DNA of 64,000 bases from Akebia trifoliata (taxonomy: Eukaryota > Streptophyta > Magnoliopsida > Ranunculales > Lardizabalaceae): positions 28,701,021-28,765,020 of the forward strand of contig CM030718.1 of assembly GCA_017979445.1 (NCBI GenBank), read 5' to 3'. Positions 23,207-35,069 of the stretch are shown one piece after another; position 1 is the stretch's first letter; every line of letters begins with the position of its first letter. Position numbers and translations under genes: made by a program. Below the pieces are notes generated by a model that saw only the letters and a list, made by a program, of their open reading frames with translations, was not told where the DNA came from and made no database searches.

Positions 23207-26200
23207 TGATAAGGTCCCAATAATCTCACTTTGGGACCGTAATTTCATCGAGATTACCATCGTATAAATACTAGTTCCCTTAAAATAATAATAAATTTTA
23301 TTTTAATCCCAAATTAATGTGACTAACAATAGTTTGTTACTAATTTCAGGTGAAAAGGGCTCATTCGAAAATCAACAAAAGAAATAATAATTACTGTTAC
23401 AACATGCGAGCAAAAAGGAAGTATCCGACAAAATCTCGAGGATTTTGGGCGCCACGTCACCGCGTCGCGGCTAGCCATGACCGCGCCGCGGTCATTTCGA
23501 GGAATTGGCCCTCGAGATTTTCACAGAAGCTTCTAGAAGCTTCGGTGGTTGTAACTGATTGGGTCATTCGAATCGAATTATCCGTCAAATCACTCCGATT
23601 ACCCGAATATGAACATTATAAATTGGGAGGTTGATTTCAAAGGAAGGGGCTCTTCTCCTCTTCTCTTCTTCCATAATTTTTGATTTTTCTTCTTTTAATT
23701 CTCTATAATTTTTCCTTTGGGTGAGATCTTCAGTGTAGTGAGAACATCTAGAGGAACCATTCATTGTTTGTGTAATTGTTGGGAGAGCTATAAAAGAAGA
23801 ATTTCGGATCGATCATCATCTTCATCTTTTTCACCTATTATCTCTTTTCTCTTTTATTATTTTTCTATAATTTCAATGCTTGCAATGATTGGCTAAATTC
23901 TCATTAGAGAAGTTAAGGAAGCCATAGCAAATTAATCCCTCTAGTGTAGATTTAAATTCTTGCTTTGCTTACATGTTTTAATTCTGAAAATTCTATTCTG
24001 ATTAAGGTAATCCAACTTATAATTCTGATTCAACTTAGATAGCCATTACTTAGATAAGTTCAAGAATGGCTATGCTATGTGAAAAATTAGAAGATGAGTT
24101 GGGCAATCTCAATCATACTAGTGTTTTCATGAATATCCTTTGATTACTCTTAAGGATTTAATTTTTCCACCGTCCGATCCATGAGCAATGACTTGCTCCA
24201 TGGATTGAGTTATATTCCGAATTTATCTACATTATGGATTAATTGTGTAGACACCCGAATTTGAGCGAGCCCTCGACGCAAAATACCTCCAAAATTCAAA
24301 AATTGGAATGGGCCCCGAGGCCCAAACCTACAAGAACCTAATCTATTTTCAACTAATAAATGTCTGAGGCCGCTCACGTGGCCCATGGACCCGCACACCT
24401 CACCACTCTCCTACATCCTTAAAACCAACTAACAACCCTACCCAATCTACTACTAAAGCCCAAAGCCCAAGTCCACTACCATTATTATTCAATCCCCTAA
24501 CCAATTATCCACCTAAGCCCAAACAACAACCTAAAATCCTACCCAATCTACTACTAAAGCCCAAAGCCCAATCCACTACCCAAATCCAATCCAACCCATC
24601 ATCATCACATCAAACCAATCACCAAGAGATGACACATGTCATCATCTCCTTCCACCTCCCTCATCTAATCAACTCAACCAATAACCCTACCCTAACCTAA
24701 CCTATTCCCCATCCTCTCATCATCAACAACCAACAACTCAACCCATACCCTACACACCCTAACCTATTCCCCATCCTCTCATCACCAACAACTCAACCCA
24801 TAACCCTACCCTAACCTAACCCATTCCCCATCCTCTCATCATCAACCACCCACCTCACAACCCATACCCTACATACCCTAACCTATTCCCCATTCTCTAA
24901 CACTATCAACCACCCACATCACAACCCATATCTATCCATCACTTTCCGTTAAAACACTCCCACAAAATCACCTCAACCCATACCTCCTACCATCACCCCC
25001 ATACTCTTCTCTCTAATCATCCAATCACCATCACCAATCAACTAATCTCTTCATCTTCCCATTTGCCACATGTCATCATCCCTTCACCCCTCCCAAAATC
25101 CAACCAATCAACCTCTTACACTACCCATCCCCCCAAATCAAACACCTTACCTCTTCAACCATCTCAACACTCCTTCTCCAAACAACTCCCTTACATCACC
25201 ATTCCTCCCATTAACCATCACTCATCTCACCCCACCAAACACTCTACCCAAATGGATTTGGGTAAGATCCAAACCATTTGGGTTAAAACACAACCCATTT
25301 CCCTCATTACAAAACTACCCTCATTTTCACCTCAAATTTCATACCCTTCTTCTCTCAAACCCATGCCATTACCCCTTATTTTAATCCCTCACCCTATTAT
25401 ACCCTTAAAACATCTCCCAACTTCTATAAAAACCCCTCCATTCTCCTCTTACAATAACTAATGAAAATTTAAAAAATAATCCTCCAAAAACTACAACTCT
25501 CTACTCTACTCTACTCTCAACACCTCACTCTCAACTCAACTGAATCTTCTACAACCTCAAGCAAGTTCAAGTCAACTCAAGGGAAGACATATTTGAAGAT
25601 CAACTCAAGGACAAGGTGGGTTCAACAAAAGGAACACCCCCCACATCCCCTCTTCTACTCTCCCTTTTCCCACACATTTGCACACACCACCATGGGATAA
25701 ATCACCAAAGGGCCCCTTCTACATAAGAGTGCCCTTAATGATTGAAGCCAACATTGAAAGTCCCTCACACTTGAGGGCACACATCGAATTTTTCTTCGAT
25801 TTTATTTTATTTTTATTTTAAGAAAACCGAATCCGAGGTTACCACCTATGGTGGGTGGAGTAGGGTGCCTAACACCTTCCCTACTCCATAAATGGACCCC
25901 CTTACCTTGAATCAAAGGTTGGACCACGTGTATTATCCAACGAGAGTCATCACATCAAAAATGATTTAATTTTCAAAAAATGAGATATCGGGTGACCATT
26001 CACACCCTTTTACCAATTTGAATGGTGGCGACTCCAAAACACCCCAAAGTGGAGGGATGTTTGAAGAATGTTTAAAATCCCGTGTCCACAAATTGCAAAG
26101 GTTTGATTAACTTCTCTAATCTCTCTCTCTTAAATTTTCAATCTTTCTTTTCTGTTTTTAATTTCAATTGCAAGTAATTTTCATTTCATTTGTGCAACAA

Positions 26201-26363
26201 ATCAATTTTGTTTTTAAGAAAAATCTGTTGTTAATTCTGTTTTTGTTTCTAACCGAATAAATCTTTGAATCTAAACTGTCCCTGTGGAACGAATTTGACT
26301 TGCCCAAAGTCTTAGTTCACATCTTAATCTCTGCATTTATTTAGCAAGATTTACAACCGATGA
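23207..26363 (+). repeat. Athila-like 3' LTR, interrupted
   Basis: 3157 bp. It contains the solo LTR at 24246-26090 plus a 5-bp duplication. Subtracting these 1850 bp gives 1307 bp, exactly the length of the 5' LTR. Confidence 0.93.
24246..26090 (+). mobile_element. Solo LTR nested in the Athila 3' LTR
   Basis: 1845 bp with termini TGTAGACACCCG and CCCGTGTCCACA, flanked by perfect AATTG duplications (24241-24245 and 26091-26095). No PBS, coding region or second LTR is present, so it is a solo LTR left by LTR-LTR recombination. The start and the GGTGCCTAACACCTTCC block near its end are shared with the LTRs of the Tat-like element at 27207-38263, so both probably belong to the Tat group. The interior is very C-rich on this strand, with CCCTAACC-containing repeats at 24660-24900. 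Confidence 0.88.
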
Positions 26364-26368
26364 CCTGC

Positions 26369-27201
26369 CCACATTCCAACCCATCGAGGCCGCAAGAAGA
26401 GTGACACACCTAACCATGCCGATTGGAAATATCTTGTTTTTCCTCATATTAACTGGAATACCCGACACCGCTTCAAAGCAACAGAGCATACCACTTAGCC
26501 TCCTTGTCTGCTCAATAGAGTCGTCTAAAAAAATTAATGTATCGTCTGCAAATTGAAGGTGCGAAACATTAACAGTAGCTCCTACTGAAAACCCTGCAAA
26601 GAACCCATTCGAAACCCCTCTCTCCATCATCTTTCCAAGCGTTTCTGCCACAATAATAAATAAGAATGGGGATAAAGGTTCCCCTTGTCGAAGACCCCTA
26701 GAACTCTTAAAAAAATCATGGGGCGATCCATTCACCAGAATCGAGAAAGAAGGAGAGGATACACATGTCATAACCCATGATATCCATCTTCTACCAAAAC
26801 CCATTCTCCCCAACATGTATTCCAAGAATTGCCAACTGACGTGATCATAAACCTTCTCCAAATCCACCTCACAAACCACCCCTGCCTTGCCAGACTTCAA
26901 TCTAGAATCGATACACTCGTTCGCTATTAGAACCCCATCCAGAATTTGCCTCCCTTTGATGAACGCACTTTGACTCCCCCCGATCAACCCTTGGATAACA
27001 CCTTTTAGTCCTTTTTGCAAGGATGCTCGTGATAATTTTGTAGCTAGTGTTCATCAAACTTATTAGCCTCAGGTCTTTGATATCTTCCGTCCCCATCACT
27101 TTAGGTATCAAGGCGATAAAAGTGCAATTAGAACCGAGATCTAGCACGCCATCTCTAAAAAATTCCTCAACTACCGCAATGAAATCACCTTTGATGATCT
27201 C
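26369..27201 (-). pseudogene. LINE ORF2, central reverse transcriptase
   Basis: Minus-strand LINE RT lying between the two LTR insertions. Read downward from 27201: CTFIALIPKV and the D-LRLISLMNTSYKIITSILAKR block. A frameshift at about 27015 follows. Then come SQSAFIKGRQILDGVLIANE, DLEKVYDHVSWQFLE, GLRQGEPLSPFLFI and the catalytic FADDTLIF at about 26555. Catalytic residues are present, but the frame is broken and the gene is cut on both sides. Upstream sequence continues at 38264 and downstream sequence at 13701. Confidence 0.92.
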
Positions 27202-27206
27202 CCAAC

Positions 27207-28978
27207 TGTAGACACCCCATTTTTGCATCCGCCTGATCAATCAACTCGTCAACCCGATCGCAAGGATTCCCAATGATGGATGTGTATTCCGTTGCTTTAT
27301 TTTGTTACCAGATGTGTTTCAGAAATCCGGATGAGGTATCTCGAACTGACAAAACCTTAGAAACCATGCTACGCTAGGAAAACACAACCCCAGAAACATA
27401 GAAATCATCATCTTGCAGACCAAAAAGAAGCTTCACGATAAAAATCACTAAAAATTGATCAAATTACCAAAATACCCCTGACATCAAAACAACCCTAGAG
27501 CCTACGTTACGCTTAGGAAAACTCTCTCGAACACATAAAATAACAAATCGGAACCAAATAGATCATTTCACCAATTTTCACAGAATTCGACAAAATTACG
27601 AAAATGCCCCTCATAAAGTTCACAATCATTTCACATAAAAATTTTCATAAATGACATAAACTAATATTTTCATTGAATTCCTTACGAAAAACTGATTCTA
27701 AAACATCCTAGAACATCAAAAACTAACTTGAAACGTGAAAAGTCCTCTCCGGGGGCAAAACGGTAATTTCACAATTTTCATAATTAAAAAATTCGAAATT
27801 AATAAATAAAATATTAAATAATTAAATTTGAACATTAATGAAATTAATTTAAAATTTTGAATCTAAAAAATCGATTAATCGGACTCTCAGGCAAAATTGT
27901 TGAGGGTTCGTGGGATATTTCTTTAAGGACCCCTCCATTTGGGGGTCCAAAGAATTAAAGAAATAATGGAAGAGGGTTCTCCAAAAATCAAAGTAAATCA
28001 AGCAAGACTAAGGTCAAGGTATTAAAGTCGATCAAGTGAGACTGAAGTCAAAATTAAAGTCAATTAAGTAAGACTAAAGTCAAGATATTGAAAGTCAATC
28101 AATTAAGACTAAAGTCAAAACATTAAAAGTCAATCAAATAAGACCAAAAGTCATAATAGAATTCTAATTAAATAATAACTCTATCTAATAGAGTTCTAAC
28201 TTAAAAACAATTCTACCTAAAATAATTTGAATTAAAACACAATTCTACCTAAAACAATTCTAATTAAAACACAATTCTACCTAAAACAAGTCAAACTAAA
28301 ACACAACTCTAATTAAAAGATCTCTAATTAAACACTAACTCTATCCAAATCAACCCCTAAAAACATCTATAAATAGAGGTACTCACACCCTATTTTCGTA
28401 TAAAATTATAAACCTTAAGAGAAGTAGGTCTAGAAGCTCTCCTAGCCCCCCCATAAACCCTAGTTTTGGAGCCCCAACTCCTTACCTAACATCCCCCTTC
28501 AATTTTAGTCTAAAAAACACCTAAAATCCCCCAAAAACACCCCCAAATTTGCAACGAACTTGAAGAATTCAGATTCAAAAATAAGAAGATACCTTGTCTC
28601 GGAGATCCGAAATCAAATCCGGAGACAGAATGAAGCAAGGGAACACGGTACAAGGAGCTCTTTTGTCAGATCTGAGGGAACCAAGTCCTTGTCATCGGAA
28701 AGGTAAACCTTTTATTTTTATTTATTTTCTTATCTAGGTTCTAGAAATGTAATTTACTTGGGAATTTAGTAGAGACCGGCTTTGGCCGGGTGGGGTTGGT
28801 GCCTAACACCTTCCAACCCCGTAACTTGATCCCCGAATTCAGTTTTTTTGGTTTTAGATTAGTTTTTATCCGTTTAGAGTCATTGATCGGTTCCTAGACC
28901 GTAATAACTAGGTGGCGACTCCCAAACCTCAAGGGTCAAAAGCGGATCCGCCCACCCCACGGATCGAGGGCGCTTTCA
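27207..28978 (+). repeat. Tat-like 5' LTR
   Basis: 1772 bp, TGTAGACACCCC to GGGCGCTTTCA. A run of tandem-like AAGTCAATCAA/TTCTACCTAAAA motifs lies at 28000-28300. A probable promoter region with CTATAAATAGAGG lies at 28369-28381, a good TATA box for the element. Confidence 0.93.
28369..28381 (+). promoter_or_regulatory. TATA box in Tat-like 5' LTR
   Basis: CTATAAATAGAGG matches the plant TATA consensus. The 3' LTR has the same motif at about 37665-37677. Confidence 0.6.
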
Positions 28979-28979
28979 G

Positions 28980-28997
28980 TGGCGACTCCGCTGGGGA
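28980..28997 (+). promoter_or_regulatory. Primer-binding site of the Tat-like element
   Basis: TGGCGACTCCGCTGGGGA begins one base after the LTR with the TGG expected opposite a tRNA CCA end. I do not assign the tRNA. Confidence 0.65.
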
Positions 28998-29209
28998 CTA
29001 TTGAGGATCAAACTTGAAAAACCCCAAGTATGGAGCATTGCCAAGATGACCTAGTTTTTTTATTATTTAGTTGGATTTATTTTATTTATTTTTTCTGTTT
29101 ATTTTTATTTTTATTTTTTTTTATTGTAGATGATTTTGGGTATTGCATTTTTTTTTTCAATTAAGGATCACTTTTTGATGACCCATAAATAATGAAAGAT
29201 TCAAATTGA

Positions 29210-29790
29210 TGGAATGATGAAGGTTGGACAGAAATATTAAAACGTTTTTAGAGAATATTCTAGTGAGAATTAAGTCTGAGAGCCTCTTAATAAAACATAG
29301 ATCTCGTCGAGTAGATTAATTTAGAATCTGAGTTCACTTAATTTCGTTATCAGAAGCCTTAGATATCATCGATGCAAGTTCAATCTGTAAATCTGGAATT
29401 ATTTCTGAATGAAAGTTAGGACAGCAATGTTAAAACTTTTTTACAGAACATTCTAGTGAGAATTAAATCTGGGAACCTATTAATAAAACGTAAATCTCAT
29501 CGAGTAGATTAATTTAGAACTTGAGTTCACTCAATTTCGTTATCGGAAGCCTTAGATATCATCGATGCAAGTTCAATTTGTAAATCTGGAATTTTTTCTG
29601 AATGAAAGTTGGGACAGCAACGTTAAAACGTTTTACAGAACATTCTGGTGAGAACTAAGTCTAAACATCTATTAATAAAATGTAGATCTCATCGAGTAGA
29701 TTAATTTAGAACTTGAGTTCACTCGATTTCGTTATCGAGAGCCTTAGATATCATCGATGCAAGTTCAGATTGTATTTTCCTAATTCACAG
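29210..29790 (+). repeat. Three tandem repeats of about 190 bp
   Basis: Three direct copies begin near 29215, 29407 and 29600. Each has ACATTCTAGTGAGAA-type, CATCGAGTAGATTAATTTAGAA, TTCGTTATC and CTTAGATATCATCGATGCAAGTTCA blocks. They are non-coding and part of the leader of the Tat-like element. Confidence 0.85.
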
Positions 29791-30234
29791 AAAATCTGAA
29801 TTTATCTAATGTTGGCACAATTAATGTTCTTGAGAGTGAGCTCATCTCAACCATTGTCATTCTATCATCAATGTAACACCTATTGGAATCTCGATTTATT
29901 TTGGATCACCTAAAAGTGATCATTGATTGGACCTTAAAAATTATAAAAATTGTGCCTATTGCGATGATTAGATCTAATTAATTATTATAGGCCCTTATTT
30001 ATTAATTGATTTGCTAATTGATGAATGCTAGAGATGTGCACGTTTAAAGCTTGAATTAAACCATATGAGTATGTTCCTGATCGATGTTTGCTTGCACTTG
30101 TATGATTTAATATCCTCTCTTGATTGGCTTGATTGGACCCATGGGCCCATTTGTTTGAAAAAGGCCCCGGGCACACCCCACCCTGTTTTGCACACACCAC
30201 ATGCACGTTTACTGCTTTACTCACTTACACGTCC

Positions 30235-30545
30235 CATTTAGCCAACGTGGCACTAGTGCGTGGCCCGGTCTCTTCGGAGATGCGACGTCATTCATGAAAC
30301 CCACAACTCCAGTCACGTACCTTAGGGTATATCAAACTGGGGGCATTAATACCGTCTGATCAGGTGATTCTGAGAGATATATTGATGCACCCAGGCTGGA
30401 GCGACCTGAGCCTTTGACCTATTGTAAGCCACACAGTCTCATGTCCCGATTGCCAACGTAGTACTAGTACGTGGTCGGTCCCCTCGTGGGATGCCAAACC
30501 ATTTATGAAAGCTACAACTCTTGACTCGTACCCGTAGGTATAAAA
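30235..30545 (+). repeat. Imperfect direct duplication in the Tat-like leader
   Basis: About 100 bp beginning GCCAACGTGGCACTAGTGCGTGG at 30241 recurs at about 30450 (GCCAACGTAGTACTAGTACGTGG). Each copy continues through CATTYATGAAA and ACAACTC to a GTA(C)C...AGGTAT block. No coding function is seen. Confidence 0.65.
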
Positions 30546-30559
30546 GGTAATCTAAGTAT

Positions 30560-30745
30560 ATCAATTGCACTTCTTGGTCAAAACCGGTGCCTAAGCAAGA
30601 TCTTGCCCCGCTGTACCCTACTGTACGAGGGGGATAGACTACGTCTATTCTAGACGAGAGGTATTTAAGTGGGCCCTTGCTCAGCATTGTGCGCCACCTC
30701 TCAACTGGAGATCGAACTGGCTGTTTTTGGCTTCAGAGAAGTGAA
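30560..30745 (+). repeat. Leader block shared with the Athila-like element
   Basis: It matches 15945-16135 over about 190 bp: TTGCACTTCTTG, GTGCCTA, GATCTTGCCC, GGGGATAGACTACGT, AGACGAGAGGT, CCCTTGCTCAGCATTGTGC, GCCACCTCTC and GGAGAT-AACTGGCTGTT. The two host elements have different LTRs and primer sites. Confidence 0.85.
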
Positions 30746-31144
30746 TTGAGGTTTTAGATTATCACCTATACGGTATATCAAACCAAGTCACCACGTATCG
30801 AAAGGTATATAGGTGTGCTTGGGCAAGGGTGGCCAGATAAAAAATGCATTGCATGTAGTAAGCTTAGAGTCTAGAAACCTTCCCAATAGGTCACGACTCG
30901 AACTTATTATGGGTGTTCCCGGGTTGTTTATTGAATGGAGTCCGTTGATTGATGAATGTATGTAAGTGATGTGAATGATGAGATCCGAGTGCATAATTGA
31001 TCTCAAGGATAAAAATGTTGCTTTTGAAAAGTAAAATGGGTGCACCGATCCAATAAAAAAATCCGTTCTTTTACAATAATGACCCAGTCCATCCCGATCC
31101 AACAATCATGACGGACCAGGCCATTTAAATCAAAATGGAAATCG

Positions 31145-31365
31145 AATTTTCAAAGAAGAAAAAGAAAGTATTTTCTAGGAAAAAATGTTTTCCAAAAGAA
31201 GTGTTTTCCAGAAAAAGTGTTATTCTCTAGAAAAAATATTTTCTAAAAAAAGTTTTTCATAAGAACAAGATTTTCCAAGAGAAAATGTTTTACAAATAAA
31301 AACTATTTTTCAGAGAAAAAATGTTTTCCAGAAGAAAATATTTTCTAAAAGAAAAGAAAATGAAG
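31145..31365 (+). repeat. AT-rich short tandem repeats
   Basis: Imperfect units of about 20 bp of the form AGAAAATGTTTTCCA. Between this and 32340 I see no recognisable gene, although gag-pol would be expected in this part of an autonomous element. Confidence 0.6.
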
Positions 31366-32339
31366 GAAAAATGATTTACAAAAGATATATATTTGCATGA
31401 AAAATTATTGAAATATGTTTGAAGTTGTTATTCAATGAAAACATTATTTGTCAATATTTTTTAAGAGTGCAGTAAAATTATTTTTCTTCTGAATAATCAT
31501 TAAATGGATGAACTTTTTAATGGATTGGTGCACAAAATTCAATAAAATCTCAGTGTTCATTTAAAATGTTATCAAGGGGGTGACACTGAAATTGGTTAAA
31601 TTCACCTTCAAAGAGGTTTAAGGGTTATCATTGTATCTAAGCTCAATCGTCTATCGTCTAGCTAGGGTTGTAAATCCGGTCAGTTAGAGTAAACGTCAAT
31701 ATCAAGTCAACAGTCAGAAATGACCTCAAAATTTCTCAACATCATCCAATTGTTCTTTGAAAATCATAGTGCTTCAATCCTACCGGTTGTAAGTAATGTC
31801 TCAGTTCTCATCAAGCCCGTTTTGGGTAGTCTTGAGTTTTCATGGGTCATTTGGGTTAGCTCGAGTCCTTTTTTCTTGCAAGGTCATGTCTTCCTTAGAT
31901 TGAGCCTACTCTTTCTTATTGAGTCAAGTTAGTTCGTCGAGTTTATAGAGGTGTCTGTCGCCCCTTCTGAATTGATCGTACAAAAGAAATTTTTGAATAT
32001 CTCGAGCGCATTAACGAATTAACTAATAATCTAGCTTCAAAGACAAGAAGATAAGAGTCGGGCTCAAGAAAGCAAAGGTCATTGACCTCGGAACGGAAAT
32101 AAATTCCTAAAGAGATTCAAATAGAAGCCATCTTATCTCTAGAGGAACACAAGGGGATAATGAATTCTCTCAGAAATTTCAAAAGACTTGTTCGTGTGAT
32201 CATATGAGGGTATGTTAGGTACAAGCTTGGGTTGTTCAACATGAAATAGATACTCATCTATATCAATGGAATCAAAGAAGATATTATAAAATGTATCAGT
32301 GCTATCCTCACTACATCTTGAGTTGCAAATCACACATTA

Positions 32340-32777
32340 TCCATCGATATGGGGATACCTTTTGAACTGATCTCTGATAATGGGTCGTAAATCATTACTC
32401 TGTGTTCAAAGTTGAAGATCCAGAAGCACAAATCATCCCCCTACCGTCTTCAGATCAATGGAACGGTTGAAGCAATTAGTAAGAGTCTCAAAACTATCAT
32501 CAGGAAAATGTGTCAATCACATCGAGATTGGTCAGAAAAATTATCATTCACGCTATGGACATATCGAACTTCAATTCAATCCTCTACTGATACTACTCCC
32601 TACTCCTTAGTATATAGCATGGAAGCAGTTTTGCCAGTTGAAATGGAAATTTCGTCTCTCAGGATCTTGTTAGAAAATCATTTGTTAGAAACAGATTGGG
32701 TTCGTCAGCAGTATGAAGAATTAAACTTGATCGAAGAAAACGAGTTAAAGCCCTGTACCATGTGCAAGCTTATCTAA
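32340..32777 (+). pseudogene. Tat-like integrase fragment
   Basis: It starts within the DDE core. The second catalytic aspartate is in ELISDNGS, followed by a stop, then SSPYRLQINGTVEAISKSLK carrying the catalytic E. The rest has IIRKMCQSHRDWSEKL, TLWTYRTSIQSST and TPYSLVYSMEAVLPVE, typical of the Tat-group integrase core end. The first D and the HHCC domain are not found upstream. A C-terminal remnant may continue into 32790-33095. Confidence 0.85.
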
Positions 32778-33534
32778 GAAGAGTTACCCGTGCAAAAAGG
32801 TCAAAGCTCATCATTTACAAGTCAAGGATTTAACTATCAGACTTCAAAGAAAATTGAACACTTCTTCTCGACTATAGGAGAAAGTCTGAACCCAATTGGA
32901 GAAATTCATTCATTAAGGAAATACTGTCTAGAAAAGTCGTCAGACTTCAAGATCATGATGGAATTGAATTACCAGAACCAACCAACCTTGACCAAATCAA
33001 ATGGTACTACATTTAAGGAGGCCATCTTTGGCCGAATCAATCATCATTTTACCCAGTTACCCTGTTCAACATATCTTTTCTCAACCTCTTTGTAGCCTTT
33101 TCAAAAAAAATTATGCCTTTTCTTTCTCAGCCCGATCACCTAACCTAGGGGAGGGAAATTCGAACTACGTCTTGGTCTGATCCCAAAATTCTGAGGTACG
33201 TAGGCAACCTGAGAAGTTACTTCAGGCCCGACCACATCAAAATAAAAAAATCTATTTCCCCACACAAAAAATAAAAAAAATTCAAAAAATAAAAATTCAA
33301 AAGAGAAAGAAATATCATCCAAAATGGGGAAGAAAATTCAAGAAAAAAGTTTAAATGAAATGCCACACAAGGGGCATTTGGGTTTTTGAGCCTCAAGATT
33401 CCTTTCTTTTTATACCCAGTCCTAAGCTTACCCATGAAAGTCCTCCTAAGTACCGTGCGAGAAGTCAAGGAAGATAGCAAAGCATGATCAGACAGCAACT
33501 CCAGAAGTTCAGAAGGGAAGAAGAAGAAAAAAAT

Positions 33535-33770
33535 TTGCTAAGTTGAAAACCCAAAAAGGACGGCTTAGGCAAAAATTAAGGTAAGCTCGCAAGGTTGAAA
33601 AACTGAAAAGACGACCTTGGCAACAATTAGAGCAAAGAAAAAAGAAAAAATTGTAAGCTAGCTAGATCGAAAACCTGAAAAGGCGATCTAGGCAAAAGCT
33701 AGAGCAAGCTCACTAGATTGAAAACCTGAAAAGGCGATCTAGGCAAAAGTTAGAGCAACAAAGAAAAATA
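33535..33770 (+). repeat. Degenerate tandem repeats of about 65 bp
   Basis: About four units built on GCTCRCTAGATTGAAAAC, CTGAAAAGGCGATCTAGG and CAAAAGYTAGAGCAA. They lie downstream of the integrase fragment, where Tat-group elements often carry tandem repeats. Confidence 0.75.
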
Positions 33771-34524
33771 GAAGAAAATCCCAAGCTGAGAGCGGTCCGA
33801 GCTGAAACATCAGAAGTCCGAATAATCAAGTTCAATACTTAGCTTAAACCAGGCATAGACTCAGAAGCCCCAAGTATCTTGTCTACGATCGATCTGAAAA
33901 TGTTTACTACCCCAAGTGAACCAAGGGAGATAAGGGTGAATTCTATGATGAGTCTCGAAAGGAAATAATTTTGTACTCTTGAGCCTGACTCAAAACCTTC
34001 AATAAAATTAATCAAAATTAAAAGTTGAGTCTTTATTGCGCTTGTGTAATCAATTATTTCAAACCTTCATACAAGGGGCATTTTCTTTCTTTTGTTAATG
34101 TAACTTTTCCCCCTTATACTAGGGGCATTTTTTTATGATGTGTTCAATTATTTTCAAGGCCATGGTCATTGTCAAACTAGGGGCATTTTGTCTTCGAGCA
34201 ATGTTAATCCTAAAAATAATAGGAACCCCAAAGTAAGGTTACCCTCTTGATAACAGTTCTTTCGAAAAACTTTTGAGGTTCAAAAGAAATAAAAACTCAG
34301 GTTTTAAATTCATAAAACTTTTTGATAAATCCTTGAGGTTCAAACAAAAGCATATTGGATCTCACATAGGAGATATAACATTCTTTCGTTCTCCAGATTC
34401 TTTTTCAGATTCAATCATTCTTGGAATCAATCATTTCTCTTTCAAATTCATTATCTTCCAGATTTATTTGTTCTTCGATTCGTTCTAATCAGTTTTCTCC
34501 AAAATTCATTCATTCCTTTGCCAG

Positions 34525-34960
34525 TTTTGCTCAGTCTCCGCCAAGGGTTATCGTGGATTTTGTTCAGTCTCCGCCAAGGGTTATCTTGGATTTTGCTCAG
34601 TTGCCGCCAAGGGTTATCTTTGATTTTGCTCAGTTTCCGCCAAGGGTTATCTTGGATTTTGCTCAGTTGCCGCCAAGGGTTATCTTGGATTTTGCTCAGT
34701 CTCCGCCAAGGGTAATCTTGGATTTTGCTCAGTTGCCGCCAAGGGTTATCTTGGATTTTGCTCAGTTGCTGCCAAGGGTTATCTTGGATTTTGCTCAGTC
34801 TCCGCCAAGGGTTATCTTGGATTTTGCTCAGTTGCCGCCAAGGGTTATCTTGGATTTTGCTCAGTTTCCGCCAAGGGTTATCTTGGATTTTGCTCAGATG
34901 CCGCCAAGGGTTATCTTGGATTTTGCTCAGTTATCGCCAAGGGTTTGCTCGAACTATGCT
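34525..34960 (+). repeat. 33-bp tandem array (about 13 units)
   Basis: The unit is about GCTCAGTTGCCGCCAAGG plus GTTATCTTGGATTTT. Because 33 is a multiple of 3 and the unit lacks stops in several frames, the array creates open frames. One, from 34421 to 35074, reads as an 11-residue repeat (VILDFAQLPPR). After 34960 the units decay. I do not think this is a host protein gene. Confidence 0.92.
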
Positions 34961-35069
34961 CAGCCAGATGTCATCGAGGGTTTGCTCAGATTATGCTCAG
35001 CCAGTTGCCACCGAGGGCTTTCTCGGATTATGCTTAGTCAGATATCGCCGAGGGTTTTCTCAGATTATA

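Larger units (their letters stand above)
13707..26363 (+). mobile_element. Athila-like Ty3/gypsy retrotransposon
   Basis: A complete structure with LTRs at 13707-15013 and 23207-26363 and target-site duplication CCTGC at 13702-13706 and 26364-26368. The primer-binding site is at 15017-15034 and a polypurine tract at 23191-23206. Order is gag, protease, RT, RNase H, integrase. The LTRs begin TGATAAGG and end CCGATGA. The solo copy at 43339-44608 ends CGATCA, so the terminal CA has changed to GA here. By eye the LTRs differ at about 2 percent of positions, a fairly recent insertion. The coding region has multiple stops and frameshifts, so it cannot make its own proteins. It interrupts LINE ORF2. 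Confidence 0.93.

Noticed and set aside
24660..24900. CCCTAACC-rich stretch resembling plant telomere repeats
   Set aside because: The words are irregular, mixed with CATCCTCTCATCA blocks of a longer period, and lie within a solo LTR with clear ends.
25063..25461. 132-codon and overlapping 104-codon frames rich in P, S, T and H
   Set aside because: These are by-products of C-rich sequence within the solo LTR at 24246-26090, open in two frames at once.
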